Of a stretch of 64,000 nucleotides of DNA, positions 33,479 to 44,766 are shown piece after piece. How positions within the stretch are numbered: the stretch's first letter is position 1; the number at the start of each line of letters is the position of its first letter. The stretch comes from Mesostigma viride (taxonomy: Eukaryota; Streptophyta; Mesostigmatophyceae; Mesostigmatales; Mesostigmataceae), in the NCBI GenBank assembly GCA_009746045.1, contig RPFO01000041.1, positions 4,344,920-4,408,919 of the forward strand, written 5' to 3'. The notes under the pieces are model-generated. The model made no database searches. It saw only the letters and a program-made list of their open reading frames with translations, and had not been told where the DNA came from. Made by a program: the position numbers and the translations under genes.

Positions 33479-34076
33479 GATGGTGCTAGGCTACCATCTC
33501 CGCAATGCCGATTGGCAACTCGCATTTGTGGAGTGTCAACTGATCTTTGTGGCATGTCCATGATGAAGATATGGCTCCATGACCTCACAATGGAGGCACA
33601 TTTTAAATCGATCATTTAACTTGTGATATGAAGTGAGACAACTATGCCTGGACGCATGGCGATCCAACGCCATGGAAGGAGTAGGGTAGTTGTCTGAGAG
33701 GAAAGAGGGGAAGGCCGCGGAAGCCGCGTGGCTATATTCATCCACTCAATTAAACTTGAGTACGCAGTGCCCAAGCGCATGGCGCGCAAGTTTAGAGCGC
33801 AGCTTAGAGTTCGGGTACAAAGACAAAAGTACTCTGCAACTTGCCTGTGTGCATGCACATGCAAGTACTTTCAATTTCATGCCCTCCTGTTGTGCACAGC
33901 TCGGATGAGCATTATATATCCCCTTTTAGTGCCGATGTGGTTGGGGCATGATGCAGACGCTATTTGTAACTCTCGTGTAATCATTTTTCTAATGAGATTT
34001 AGCATGGTAAGTACAAGCAAGTACTTGCGTGTCATGCGCATGGGCATGCCACGGAGCCCTTGCCATGCTGGTAGCC
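33479..34076. other. Downstream of the GOLD-domain gene; no gene, one short interspersed element copy
   Basis: The 3' UTR should lie here. TGTAA, the usual chlorophyte polyadenylation signal, occurs at 33964 and 33974, but inside a repeat (below), so it may not be used. A rearranged copy of the 133-bp element lies at 33937-34062: its right half is inverted (33937-34010) next to a direct left half (34018-34062). Nothing else recognised. Confidence 0.5.
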
Positions 34077-35343
34077 ATGAGGTAGCCATGGCTGACGGCG
34101 GCGCTCATAACTTTCACATTTGGGCACCAAATTCGGTCGTGAATATCACAATCGCTTCGTCTTTCTAAGACGCACACGCTGATATATTTTTCCGAAACTG
34201 AAACGCAATATTATTGCGAGCAAACGCTCGACTACGCAACGCTGCCTGGCGGCTGTGATTAGCCAAGAAAATTCGCCTGCAGATCCGGCTGCCATTCCGC
34301 CCGGCCTACCAGGCAGCAGTGACACTACTCAAGCATTAGTAGTGCACTCGGCTCCTGCGGCCTCGCCATCGGCATCGCCTGACCCCAAACGCAGCCGCCC
34401 AGAAGAATCGCGCCCATGGACAGAACCGCGCTTTCGGCCCCAACCTTTCAAGGTCGCCGATCAAGACTGGACCAACATGTCCCCGGCAAATGCCATGCAT
34501 TGCCTCTTCTACTGGGACTACGCCTCGCTTTACGAGCTGGCCCTCCATCTCCACATCATCGACCGCCTCATCTTCCCAGACGGCACATGGTGTACCCTCG
34601 CCTATGTGACGAACCACCCTCAACCACGCCCCACCCTTCAGCACCTCATCCTCTGCTCCCTTCTCATGCGCTCTGACGGCGAGATCTGGGCTCCATCCAA
34701 CTCCGCACCCACACTCCTTTCCATCCTTACGGAAGCCCTCCAGCAGCACGTGACCCCCCTTGCTACAGATGTGGCAGCAATGGGAGGCACGCTGGCTACT
34801 GAGCTCCCTCACATTTCCACCACCGTCGCCTCCACCTCCACCCTCCTCGCCTCCACCTCCACTGCCGCCTCCACCTCCACCGCCGACATCACAGCCCAGC
34901 TCCGCGACATCGATTAGCGCCTCAAGGACAACGCCATCGCCATCGAGTGCCTGCAACAAACCACAGGCCTCACCGCTCAGGCGGTGAAGGACATCGCTGC
35001 CCAGCCGGCATCTGCTGGCCCGGCCAGCGATGTTCCTTCCACCCAGACCTGGGCGGATTTGCTTAAGCACCACACCACCTCCACCACCTCCACCATCGCG
35101 GCACAGCTCCAGCAACAAGCACTCGACCTCCGTGAGGAGGCCGACCTCACCCAGCGCAGCCACAATGTCATCGTCAAGCACTTCGACAATTAAGCCGGTA
35201 GGTGAGACCTCGGAGACTCTTCTCACGGCATTTAGGCGTGACATTCTTGCCCCCATGCAACTCACTGGTGAGCTGCGGATGTCGGCTGTCCGCCTTCCCC
35301 GAGCGCGGGGTAAGGCTGGCCCAGCTCCCCTGCTCCTCACCGT
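34077..35343 (+). pseudogene. Non-LTR retrotransposon ORF1-like gene (copy L-2), interrupted and truncated
   Basis: The 5' leader (GGCTGACGGCGG at about 34090, CCAAATTCGGTC, GACGCACACGCTG, GAAACGCAATATT) matches copy L-3 at 63575-63710. The reading frame opens at a GTG or just after it (34255, ISQENSPADPA) and reads to 34917, where a stop follows TAQLRDID. The same frame then continues (RLKDNAIAIECLQQTTGLTA, TWADLLKHHTT, REEADLTQRSHNVIVKHFDN), stops again at about 35193, and resumes in another frame (PLLLTVKY). It matches L-1 in order, including the TWADL spacer and the VIVKHFDN core strand. Sequence stops matching at about 35343, where gypsy element G3 begins on the other strand. Confidence 0.72.
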
Positions 35344-35344
35344 T

Positions 35345-35725
35345 AAGTACATGGGGGATAGGCATGGCCATGGGGAAGATGGGGACAGCTTGGTTCCTCA
35401 CCTTGTTCCTTTGACATGAATCACAGGTAGCCACTGCATATGCTCTGATGTCACGAAACATTCCAGGCCACCAGAACCTCTCCTGCACCTCATGGAGGAG
35501 CTTGGCATACCCAGGGTGGCAGGCAGTCACATCATCATGAAAACAATGCAACACGGTAGGGATGGCCATTTCTGGCACATATACCTTCCTGGACACCACA
35601 TGATCAGCATCCTGAGTGTGGACATAGAGAACCCCTTCCCAGTACTCCACAGGCCTATTACCGAAACTCCCCTCTTGGATAGCCTTAGTGGCCAGATCCT
35701 CTGTTTTAGTGAAAGCCTTGATCAC
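35345..35725 (-). pseudogene. G3 integrase N-terminal fragment
   Basis: The zinc-binding HHCC domain is visible: HCFHDDVTACHPG followed by ERFWWPGMFRDIRAYAVATC and CDSCQRNK. Upstream is the linker EYWEGVLYVHTQDAD typical of gypsy RNase H-integrase junctions. The catalytic core (D,D,E) is missing because the fragment ends after PMAMPIPH. Confidence 0.8.
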
Positions 35726-36132
35726 ATCTATAGCAGGGCAATGCTCATAGGATTGGGCAAGACCAAATGTTTATCTGGCCCTGCAAGTAAGGGCCGCCTA
35801 ATTGAATTGCAACACCTGATCCTCCTGCAGGTGACCAGTGACTAGATGCTTGGATGACACAGCATCAGCCACAGGCATACGGGGCTTCCCCTTGATCTCA
35901 GCTGCCAACACCCTAGACTTGGACAGCATCCCTGGCTCCAGTATCCACTTCCTGGGCCTACCCCTCCCCTTCTTGTTGTGATGAACTACACTTGGCTGCA
36001 CCGTGGGAGTGGGCTGGCTACCAACAGAACTTCCCCTAGGACTGCCCTGCAGTGACTGGCCACCCTCCTGGACGCCTGTCAACCCTGAGACAGAGCCCTG
36101 GTCAATCAGCATCTCGAGACTATCACTAGCCT

Positions 36133-36712
36133 CTACAGGGGGTGGACGCAGTTGGGAAGCCTGCTGCAACTAGCTGCCGGCTGTGCTCTGGTGACAGCAC
36201 CACACTCCACCACTGAAACCATAGCAGCACAAATGTCCAAATCCTCATGAAACTCCCCCATCAAATCCCGCCTCCTGGAGAGGGCATCTGGCACCACGTT
36301 CTGTGAGCCTGGCACATACTGCACAGAGAAAGGTTGAAACCCCCCCAGATATTCCATCCACCCTGCCATCCTCTTACTCATCCTGTTCTGCTCTGGCACG
36401 TGCACTAAGGGCCTGTGGTCCGTCATCAGCGTGAGAGACTCCTGCCCCTGCCCATCCGTGGCACTGCTAGCAACAGAGAACTGAGCCCCCTTGAGCAGAT
36501 CTATGCTCCCACTTGTGACATGCCACCACTAAGCCCAACAACTCCTGCTCATGCACAGGGTAGTTGCGTTCAGCTGAGCTCATGGTCTTGGACATGTACT
36601 CCACTGGCTGTGGCCCATACCCATGGTCTTGCATCAGCACAGCACCTATGGCGCCTTGAGAGGCATCTGACCTAACCTGGTAAGGTAGATCAGGATTGGG
36701 GCCTACTAGCAC
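36133..36712 (-). pseudogene. G3 RNase H fragment
   Basis: Two frames give YQVRSDASQGAIGAVLMQDH and EYMSKTMSSAERNYPVHEQE, then MTDHRPLVHV and the substrate-binding end GSQNVVPDALSRRRD. This is a Ty3/gypsy RNase H with the DAS and TDH motifs, split by a frameshift between them near 36430-36480. Confidence 0.8.
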
Positions 36713-36769
36713 AGGGGTGGTGGTCGGAGCTTCTGCTTCAGCAGATCAAAAGCTTGCTGACACCTATCT

Positions 36770-36902
36770 AAGTAAGTAAGTAAGTAAGTACTTGCGTGTC
36801 ATGCGCAAAGGCATGCCACGGAGTACTATGCTAATCTCATTAGAAAAATAATTACACAAAAGTTTAAACAAATATCGTCTGCATCATCCCCCAACCGTTA
36901 AG
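36770..36902 (+). mobile_element. 133-bp short interspersed element, complete copy
   Basis: It starts with an (AAGT)n run at 36770, contains ACTTGCGTGTCATGCGCA and ATGCTAATCTCATTAGAAAA, and ends CATCCCCCAACCGTTAAG. An exact 9-bp direct repeat CACCTATCT flanks it (36761-36769 and 36903-36911). It interrupts the G3 RT region. Relatives lie at 29001-29116 and 33937-34062. Non-coding; the class (SINE-like or MITE-like) is undecided because no clear inverted repeat or polymerase III box was seen. Confidence 0.78.
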
Positions 36903-36919
36903 CACCTATCTGTCCATGC

Positions 36920-37805
36920 ACTCAAACTGGGCATCCTTCTTGATCAGATCAAGTAAGGGGGTAGAGATGGCAGCCATGTCAGGGATAAAACCCCTGTACC
37001 ACCCCACCATGCCCAGGAAGGACTTGTCAGACATCATGTGAAGACTGCAACACAGGCCACTTTAGAATGGCAGCAATCTTGGCATTGTCAGGTGTCATAC
37101 CCAAAGAGCTCAACTAGCTTGTACCCCATGCAGGAACCCAACCTCGTGCCCCCACTCCACCTTGGACCTCTTGACGGACAAGTGGTATTGTTGAATGACC
37201 TTCAGGACTTCCTCCACATTCTCCAGGTGCTCCTTGAAGGTCCTTGAGTGCACCAAGATGTCGTCCAATGATGTAGGCCACCACGCAGGTCCTGAACACA
37301 GGTCTTGCAGGATCGCACAAGTGGGCAATGTCCTTGAACCTGGGGTTCCTCAGGTCAGGGGAGATTTGAGGCAGTGAGTTTCCTGTCAGATGGCCAAAGA
37401 TAGCATTCACAAACATTTGCATGGTAGCTGGGCTGTTGGAGGCCCCCATTGGCATCACAGTCGATCCACTGGAACTGACCCCATGGTGTAGAGAACGCAG
37501 TTTTGGGAATGTCTTCTGTGGCCACCCTGATCTGCCAGAAGGCGTGCCTGAGGTCAAACTTGGTGAAGTAAGACGCTCCAGCTGTCCTCTCTAGCAGCTC
37601 ATCAATCCTTGGCAGTGGGTACTTGCACTTCACAGACAGTGACCTTGTTCAGGCCCCTCAGATCAATACACAACCGCCATCCACCATCATGCTTGGGTAC
37701 TAGCAGACACCCCGAACTGAAGGGACCATTGGCAGGAAGGATGAGTCCAGCTTCTAACAACCCAGTCAAGATAATCTTCAGCTCAGCCATCTCTGCTGGC
37801 CCCAT
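36920..37805 (-). pseudogene. G3 reverse transcriptase, broken
   Basis: In order on -: GPAEMAELKIILTGLLEAGL, CLLVPKHDGGWRLCIDLRGL, KYPLPRIDELLER, SYFTKFDLRHAFWQIRVA, KTAFSTPWGQFQW, then HLGALKDLQG and HLENVEEVLKVIQQYHLSVK. These are the fingers and palm blocks of Ty3/gypsy RT. The frame changes at least twice and the YxDD strand is decayed (SLDDILVHSRTFKEH is readable in one frame). Non-functional. Confidence 0.8.
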
Positions 37806-37844
37806 CCTCTACATGGGTACAAAAGGGGGTCTGGCACCGTCCAT

Positions 37845-38414
37845 TGTTACGCCCTGGCTCCTCTCTATTCCAAACGCCTAGCCTGACTTCACCTAAACTA
37901 GTGAGGGTACCTAGTGATGAGGAGCTATGTTGTGGAAAGACCTGGGACGCGTCGACTCTGTTCTCAATGCATTCATTATAATACGCCATACACCGAATAA
38001 AACCAGGGTACTACGAAGGAAACACTACTACACTGCCATGACCCTAGCTAATATGTGTTAATTCATAACACACGCCGGGTGCAATTCACGAAGGGCAGCT
38101 GCCGCATAAATGATCGCCGACCTTCGTGTATGCTCGGGCCGACATCGACCCTTGCCTACTACAGGACCAACGCATGTCCACAAGGTTCACACGGAGGATA
38201 AAAGGACCACTACTAAAGTACGCAGCGCGGCGCGACTGCACCGAGCCACCATACTGTACGATTGCCACGTCACAAGGCCCGGTACCGACCGGCCAAAAGG
38301 TCCTAACTAGTAACACGTAAGCCTAGGAAAGTCAGCGAACTGTTACGGAATGGCTGAGGCAACAAAGGACCTAATTTACGTCCGTAACAACAACAAAAGT
38401 TACGCGACGTAACA
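37845..38414 (-). repeat. 3' LTR of G1 with adjacent polypurine tract
   Basis: It starts TGTTACG and ends CGTAACA on +, so it has TG..CA ends with a 7-bp terminal inverted repeat. Length 570 bp. It aligns along its length with 44767-45324 (shared CTAATATGTGTTAATTCAT, TGCTCGGGCCGACAT, GACCTAATTTACGTCCGTAA). Just right of it, 38416-38427 on + is CTCCCCCCCC, i.e. a GGGGGGGGAG polypurine tract on - directly upstream of the 3' LTR. Confidence 0.88.
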
Positions 38415-38799
38415 CCTCCCCCCCCACAAAGGTAGGGAGCCCTCTCCCTACGTACAGGGAGGAAACCAAAGGGGTAGGAATTTAACCTAACGCACCCAAC
38501 AAAAGCCTAACACAATCGACTGACCATCCAAGGCCCAAAGCAAAAACATGTTAACCTCGGGTCCACCCCAAACGGTGTAGGGATCACCAGCACCACGCCG
38601 GGTGTGAGGCTCCCCTAACTGCCTTGCACGGAGGCTTGCCGGGAGGGACGGCACTAGGCAGGACACGCGTAGGAAACAATGTTCACACTGAGGACAGAGA
38701 ACGGCCAACCAACTGCATGGCCAAGCCCCGAGGGCGACTCTATATACCGGAGGGACAACACCCTCAGGTTGGGCCTAGAGCCCTCTGTCTACACACCAG

Positions 38800-39627
38800 T
38801 AGCCTGAAAAGTACCACGGGTGGCCAAAAGCACCGCCATGTACGCCCGGTGATGAGCAACATCAGTAGGGTTGTCATGGTTGTCTACATGGATGGAGGAA
38901 CACATCCTCCCAGACGCCATCAAGATACATGCCGAGGAAAGCCCAGTAGTATCGTAGCTTTGTCAGGACCACCTGTCCATGGGCCCAGTCAAGGAACCCA
39001 CACTGAATTAACTAGCGCACGAAGGGCTCTGCCGACAACAGAAGGAGGGCGCGCAGGAGGAACCGATAGAAGAACAGCTCACCACGAGCAACGGAGGTGA
39101 AAAACAAGTCCAGGAAACGCTCCACGTTGTCGGGCCACAGACGCACGTGCCGGATCTCACGACTCTCGCTAACACGCGTGACCGAAGCTGCATGAGGACT
39201 TCCCAACAGGAGCAACGCGCGGTTGGTGGATGACGGCGGAGGCGGGCGCGACAGAAGAAGCGGTAGCGGCACTGCGGCAGGAGCGGCGACAGGGGAAGAC
39301 GTCGTGGCCGGTCGGGCAGCTAGAGGTCCAATCATGCACCCATGGCCGAATCATACGTATCCTCGGTAGTGTCAAACACCCACTTGCCCGTCGACGCCTT
39401 GCCCAAATCTGGATGACGCTGAGGCTCGGCCGGCTGAACAGGCGCGACGGAGGGAGCCACGGACGGAGCGACGGCGGCCGGCTGAGCATGCGCGACGGAG
39501 GGAGCCACGGACGGAGCGACAGTGGCTGGCTGAGCAGGCGTCGTCTGACATGATGGCTGCGGAGGGCGGGGGACAACCAACCGACCCACAGCCAGAGGAA
39601 ATAACATAAGGCAAGGAAGGAAAACAA
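38800..39627 (-). pseudogene. G1 ORF-X, internally deleted
   Basis: The N-terminal part (VGCPPPSAAIMSDDACSA, then Ala/Pro-rich repeats of VAPSVAPSVA type) is joined to a C-terminal domain matching that of G2: EIRHVRLWPDNVERFLDLFF, RFLLRALLLLSAEPFVR, a stop, then CGFLDWAHGQVVLTKLRYYW, VFLHVDNHDN and MAVLLATRGTFQ. About 1.5 kb of the middle present in G2 is absent. Function unknown. Confidence 0.7.
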
Positions 39628-40434
39628 CTAGAGGTTGTGCAGGTTTTCACTCAACCAAACATAAGTAATCTTCCCAGTCACTACCAGACGGGTCCATTTA
39701 CATATTGTCATAGGGCAGCCTTCTTCTACCACTCTATTTAATCGCTCTACTAGGTGTGAGGAGGAGGAATGGTACGCAGTGCCAAACGTCACTTTAGTAC
39801 CAATATAGCAGCAAAGAACTCTGTCCAAAAGTCCGAGGTAAACAGCTTGTTCTTATCAGAAATAAAATGCCTGCTCAACCCATGGTAACGATAAACGTTT
39901 TGAAGGTACAGCTGAGCACAGTCACGAGCAGTAGTAAGCTCCAAGGGACAAGGGACAAGGTGACAACGTCTCGTAAGGCGGTCTACAAACCCGAGGATCT
40001 GCGCATTGCCTTTGGTATAAAGGGGTCCACAAAATCCATCATAATGGAATCCCAAGGCATTATAATAGGATCAGGGAGGGTACGAGGCTCGATCTGCTAT
40101 CTGACCCACATTACTAGGTTTCATCTCCTGGCATGATTGGCATGTCCTACCAACATATTCATCCACATCAAGTGCTGAGGAGGGAGGGCCAGAACTATGA
40201 CGGGTTACCAAATCCCGCACACGCTTCCCGCCCTAGCTGGTGAGCAGCTAAATCATGTATCTCAAACAACAAGGACGAGCGGCAAATAAGGGGAAAACAC
40301 AAACGCCATTGCAGAGGATCATCCTTTAACAGCACATACAAGAAGCCACCCACAAACTTGCACGGGTACTTCCCGAATTTCCGAGGGTGTGAGGATACTG
40401 CGACTAAAGCTTCCAGCTCAGTGGCCGTAAACAC
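39628..40434 (-). pseudogene. G1 integrase, broken
   Basis: Three frames give EIHDLAAHQLGREACAGF (zinc domain remnant), then GNAQILGFVDRLTRRCHLVP, LSRHFISDKNKLFTSDFW, and FGTAYHSSSSHLVERLNRVV. Core positions D (ISDKN) and E (VERLN) are present; the first Asp region is altered (GFHYDGFCGPLY instead of IMMDFVGPF). No chromodomain follows; the sequence passes straight into ORF-X. Confidence 0.8.
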
Positions 40435-40857
40435 TGATAAGACGCTCTAAATCTGACGTAGGATTGGCTACCTAGGTATCTACATAAGGTTTTAACAAGA
40501 CACCAACAAGTTTACCAAAAAGAGGGGTGGACTAGAAGGAACAACATTACCATACGACTTCCCAGCCCTAGTGGACACATGACGGAGGGGAAAAGAAATA
40601 ATTCTATTAGTATCCTCCCCCCCCACCGAGGTGACAGGTGTGCCCTCACACCGAAGAGAAAGGCCCACATGAGAGAGGAGATCAGGAAAACGAACAGAGG
40701 TATGGAAAAGGTAGACCTGTATACTGCCCGTCATGAGGGATGTCACCATAGGGGAAAACACCAAGAGGAGTAGGAACGAGGGTGGTAGTGAGGACATCAA
40801 GATCCTCGAAAAAGGAATACTAAGTCAGGACGTCGGGATAAAGCATCAGGGACAATA

Positions 40858-41316
40858 TTATCGACACCCTTGACGTATTGCAGGGGCAAATTGCGCACGG
40901 AATTCCATCCACCGCGCTTGCCGAGGAGTGAGGTTGGGTTGTGACAGGAGGTGAATCAGAGGACGATGGTCGGTTTGAATAACCAACCGGTAATGGTCAG
41001 CATCACAAGGCTCACTGATACAGACATCGAACTGGGCACCTTTAAGGAAATGTTGCAATGCATGACAGCAGTATACCACAGCCAATAACTCTTGTTGGTG
41101 AACAGGGTAGTTGCGCTCAGCAGGTAACATAGTCCTAGAGATGTATTCGATGGGTTGCAAACCATGACCCTGGTCTTGGAGGAGAACACCCCCAATGGCT
41201 ACCTTACTAGTGTCAGTAGCTAATACAAACAGTTTCGAGGTATCTGGCAAGACGAGGATCGCAGGCCGGAGTCTGCTGACAACAAAAACTTCAACCACGC
41301 AGAAAGGAAAGGACAT
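40858..41316 (-). pseudogene. G1 RNase H region
   Basis: Open from PAILVLPDTSKLFVLATDTS through GGVLLQDQGHGLQPIEYISR, MLPAERNYPVHQQELLAVVY and VIQTDHRPLIHLLSQPNLTP. It matches G2 closely, with DTS for the usual DAS. The RT thumb and palm that should precede it are gone, so it cannot be part of a working polymerase. Confidence 0.82.
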
Positions 41317-41319
41317 TTT

Positions 41320-42080
41320 AGCTCACTCCTTCCTAGTCACCGTGATTGATAAGGAACCAAATTCCACAGTAAGAGGGGTCTCAATAGAGGAAGAAAACCC
41401 CGTTCGTGGGTTGGAGAAGGTAAAGGAGTAAGAAATCTGTCAGGGATATGAAATGGAGAAGGAACAGCTTCTGTACGAATTGTAGGAGGACCTGCAGGAC
41501 GAGGATGTATGGCCTATGTCGGTTTGACACCGTGACTATACCAAAGACATGAACTGCTGATGAATGTCTCTTTGATACCAAAGACAGAACTGCTGTGCTT
41601 CTTCAAAGAGGTGAAACTTCTTATACCTAATCACGTAAACGGAGGGGTTATTGGGTTAATCACAGTATGTGCATCAGCCCAAGAAAGGAAAATACTAGAC
41701 CATGATGTCTGCGTCGTATTTTGCAAGGCTAGTATCATAATCAGCTTTACAATAGTCTGTGACTAGGCGAAATTCGCCATTAGGCAGAGGGACTAGCAAA
41801 ACACTGGTAGAATATGGGGAATTACTAGGATCCCGTAAATCTGCTTCTAATAACGACACAAGTATTTGTTATAACTCTTATAATTCGGAGGGGCCCATAC
41901 GAATGATACGATACATCGGAGAAAACCACCCGAGGAGGAGGGTATGAGGGAGTCTTTTCTTCAAAGACCCGAGAGGAATCTATAATAAAGATGTAACGGA
42001 CTTCATTGGTAAGACACGGAGGAACATACGCAATAAAACATCTATTGTCATTGTTGGTCATTAACGGACCAGCCATAGGT
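41320..42080 (-). pseudogene. G1 reverse transcriptase remnant
   Basis: Only the start survives: the linker IDSSRVFEEKTPSYPPPR shared with G2, a degraded GP.ELKELQ-type fingers block at about 41890-41860, and NGEFRLVTDY at about 41775. The bases 41320-41760 do not encode the palm, and no YLDD is present. The deletion sits next to the surviving RNase H. Confidence 0.65.
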
Positions 42081-42456
42081 CATACAGGAGGATCACCGGG
42101 TAACTCAATAGGGGTTACATCTACTAAGGATAAATTCTCTACCTTACAATGTCGTTCCGGCAACAGGGCTAATTGGTGCTATCAGGGAAACAGGTAACAG
42201 CTAGCCTCCGGCCCGAGGCTTACTATAACCATGGTGTCGATCATGTTCTCGTCAGAAGGCAACAAATGTGAAAACGCTAGCTGCCCAAATCTACTAAGAT
42301 TCCGCGGAACACATAAAGTAAGAAAGCCTAGAAGCTACCAGCAAGGAATCGAACCTAGGACCATAATAATGTCATAATTATTAGTGATTTTATGGCCTTG
42401 ATGCCAATCTAAGTCCAACAATACATCAACAATCGTTTTAGGGCCTATGGTTGCCA

Positions 42457-42792
42457 CTAATTTAATCTGGCGACCCTGAATGAGGAGTGGTAAGGATACA
42501 GTCCCATGAGAGTGACTAGTGCGACCATCAGCATATATAGTGCACAGTCACATGAGAGGCATGAGGGATAGCTACTATGTAATCCTAGTCTCCTAACAAG
42601 GGCCTCGCTCACAAAGGAGCTGGCAGCCCCACTATCTACGAGGACAGAAACATTGAGGACATCATGAGGATGCAGAAAAGGGTCTACCACGGTAGTAGGA
42701 ACGGTAAGGCCACCATTTAGAAACATCAAAGGACGAACACGCAGGGGTGCAGAGGATGCAGCATCCACAGTAGTGACAAAACAGGTAAACAA
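42457..42792 (-). pseudogene. G1 aspartic protease fragment
   Basis: It contains LMFLNGGLTVPTTVVDPFLH and VLVDSGAASSFVSEALVRRL, a retropepsin active site with DSG. It then shifts frame in the substrate flap (G2 reads TVHYADGRTSHSPGTVSLPL there). About 35 bases are missing near 42545. Confidence 0.8.
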
Positions 42793-42878
42793 AAATTTTC
42801 TGAGCTTGGGGTACTAGCTGAGAACCTGACCAGGCTACCCCCTGCTGACAGGTCTACTGTTTTCCCTCCCCCCCCACA

Positions 42879-44417
42879 TCATCCAAGGGAACGAACCCTG
42901 GAGGAAACCCCAGAGAAGAAAGCCATTGCTGGAGAATCACGAGGGTATTGAGAGGGGATGGCATCCTGATCAGAATGGGGATTCACTAAGGAGCCTGTCT
43001 GTACAGCATTTAACCTAGAGGGAGCAGAAGAGGAACGACCAGAGGGTGGGCGAAGGGGAGAGGCCCGCTGAGGAGTACGCGGAGGGCGGGCATTGGGATG
43101 AAGGGTGGCCCCAGAAAGAAACTTGGGGCACTCCCTCTTAAGATGGCCCACCTCATGACAGTGATAACACGTGATGTGAGACACATCCTATGCAGATATA
43201 TCTGTAACACAAATATCTAATTCTGCTACATATGCCTCTTCTTCTTCAGGAGTGAGGACAAGGTTATGGACCCTAGTACGGACAGGATAAGGAGCATACA
43301 TAAAATCAGCAACACGGAGGAGATGGGCACGAACAGCAGCCAGAGGAAGGTCACGAAAACGATAGGCAGAAAACTGTTAAGGCGCTCTTGCCAATCAGCG
43401 TCTGGAGGCACTTAATGATTTTCCAATCTCCTAAACAATTCTGCTACTGAGTTAGGGTATGCATGGGACGCGATCGAGGGACTCACATTGACTACAAGGG
43501 TGGCAAGGGCAGGAGCCACACACGTGGTAAGGTAATGAGGGACAAGAACAGCATCAGGGAGTTTCCACCTATAATACTGTTCCCAAGAGGCCGTCTGCTG
43601 ATCGAGTGACGGAGGAGCATAAGAAAGGTGAAAAACTGCTGAGGAGTGGAACTGGTATCTAACTTAGGCACACTAGCAAACGTGGGAAGGGGATCGAGGG
43701 GGCTTAGATGCACGAGAAGGAGCAGTTTTATCCCTAGGCCCACTCTTTTCCACATGCACATACTCAGGCAGTAGCCAATTATGAGGAGCAGGATACGTCT
43801 TTAATAGGAAGAGGACGTGAGGGCACCACAGAGTCAGGGTGGTGACCAGAGGTGGGAGAAACAGTATAGGCTTCTCTGATTGTGGAATAGGAAAAATGAT
43901 CATAGTTTTTATCATGGAGAGGCAGGGTGCTAAAATCCTGATTAATCTCTAACTCTGCTACACGTGAGGGGATTTGGGCTGCCTCATAGGCCGTATCAAG
44001 GTATGCCAAGGAAGCAGGAGGATGTGTAGGAACGGCAGTAGGACACCCAGTAGGGCCCACAGGAGCCAGACTACGAACACTACGAGGAGCTGACACCTGA
44101 GGAGCCTGAGAGGGGATAGACACAGAGGGATTCCCAGAATTAACAGGAGGAATAGCAGAGGCTGGGGCAGTAGACCTAGTACGTGCCTCAAACGTAGGAG
44201 GAGGAATAATAGGTGAACGGTGAAAGGACGGAGTAGAGGTAGTACTGTCAGAACGTACACTCTGAGGCGGAGGAGTCAAGTGATGGACAGTGTCCAAGGA
44301 ATCACGTCTGTTACCCATAGCCAATTGAGGAGTACCAGAATTAACACCAGGAGTAACACCTGAGGAACGTTGGTTAATGGAAGACATACCCCCACCAAGA
44401 GACGTTTGAGAGGACAT
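42879..44417 (-). pseudogene. G1 gag, frameshifted
   Basis: The start MSSQTSLGGGMSSINQRSSG opens a 212-residue frame rich in Ser, Pro and Thr with AYEAAQIPSRVAELEINQDF. The capsid part continues in other frames (FASVPKLDTSSTPQQFFTF). The end has a CCHC zinc knuckle, CYHCHEVGHLKREC, followed by Arg/Pro-rich sequence and the NAVQTGSL block. Same protein as G2 gag with at least three frame changes and a deletion after PPDADWQ. Confidence 0.8.
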
Positions 44418-44454
44418 GTTTGATGTGCAAATGAAAGAAATACACTGGACGAGG

Positions 44455-44745
44455 AAAGGTTAAAAATCTGAACAAGGATAAGATAAAAATCTGTTCAAGG
44501 ATAAAATAAAAATCTGACCAAGGCTAAAATAAAATCAGATCAAGGATAAAAGAAAATCAGGTCAAGGAGGAAATAAAATCAGATCAAGGATAAAAGAAAA
44601 TCAGATCAAGGATAAAAGAAAATCAGGTCAAAGGGGCATGACCAAAAAAACAAAGGAAAGTGGCTACCAATTTAGCAAGGAAAAAGGAAAGAATAATCTA
44701 AAATCTGATCAAGGATAAAATAAAAAGGAAACCAAGGAAAACACT
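44455..44745 (+). repeat. Degenerate AGATCAAGGATAAAA tandem repeat in the G1 5' leader
   Basis: About a dozen units of 20-24 bp (AAAATCAGATCAAGGATAAA and variants AAATCTGAACAAGGATAAGA) fill the leader between the 5' LTR and gag ATG of G1. A primer-binding site beginning TGG is not evident next to the LTR edge. The equivalent G2 leader is not present. Confidence 0.8.
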
Positions 44746-44766
44746 TCAGCATTATTGTAGCTTATT

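Larger units (their letters stand above)
35345..37844 (-). mobile_element. Truncated Ty3/gypsy element G3 (pol fragment)
   Basis: Read on - it runs RT, RNase H, then the start of integrase, with no LTR at either side. It breaks off at 37844, where the LTR of G1 begins, and at about 35345 inside integrase, where L-2 begins. Its protein differs clearly from G1 and G2 (MSSAERNYPVHEQELLGLV versus MLPAERNYPVHQQELLAVVY), so it is a separate gypsy lineage. A 133-bp element (36770-36902) sits in it. All frames are broken. Confidence 0.8.
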
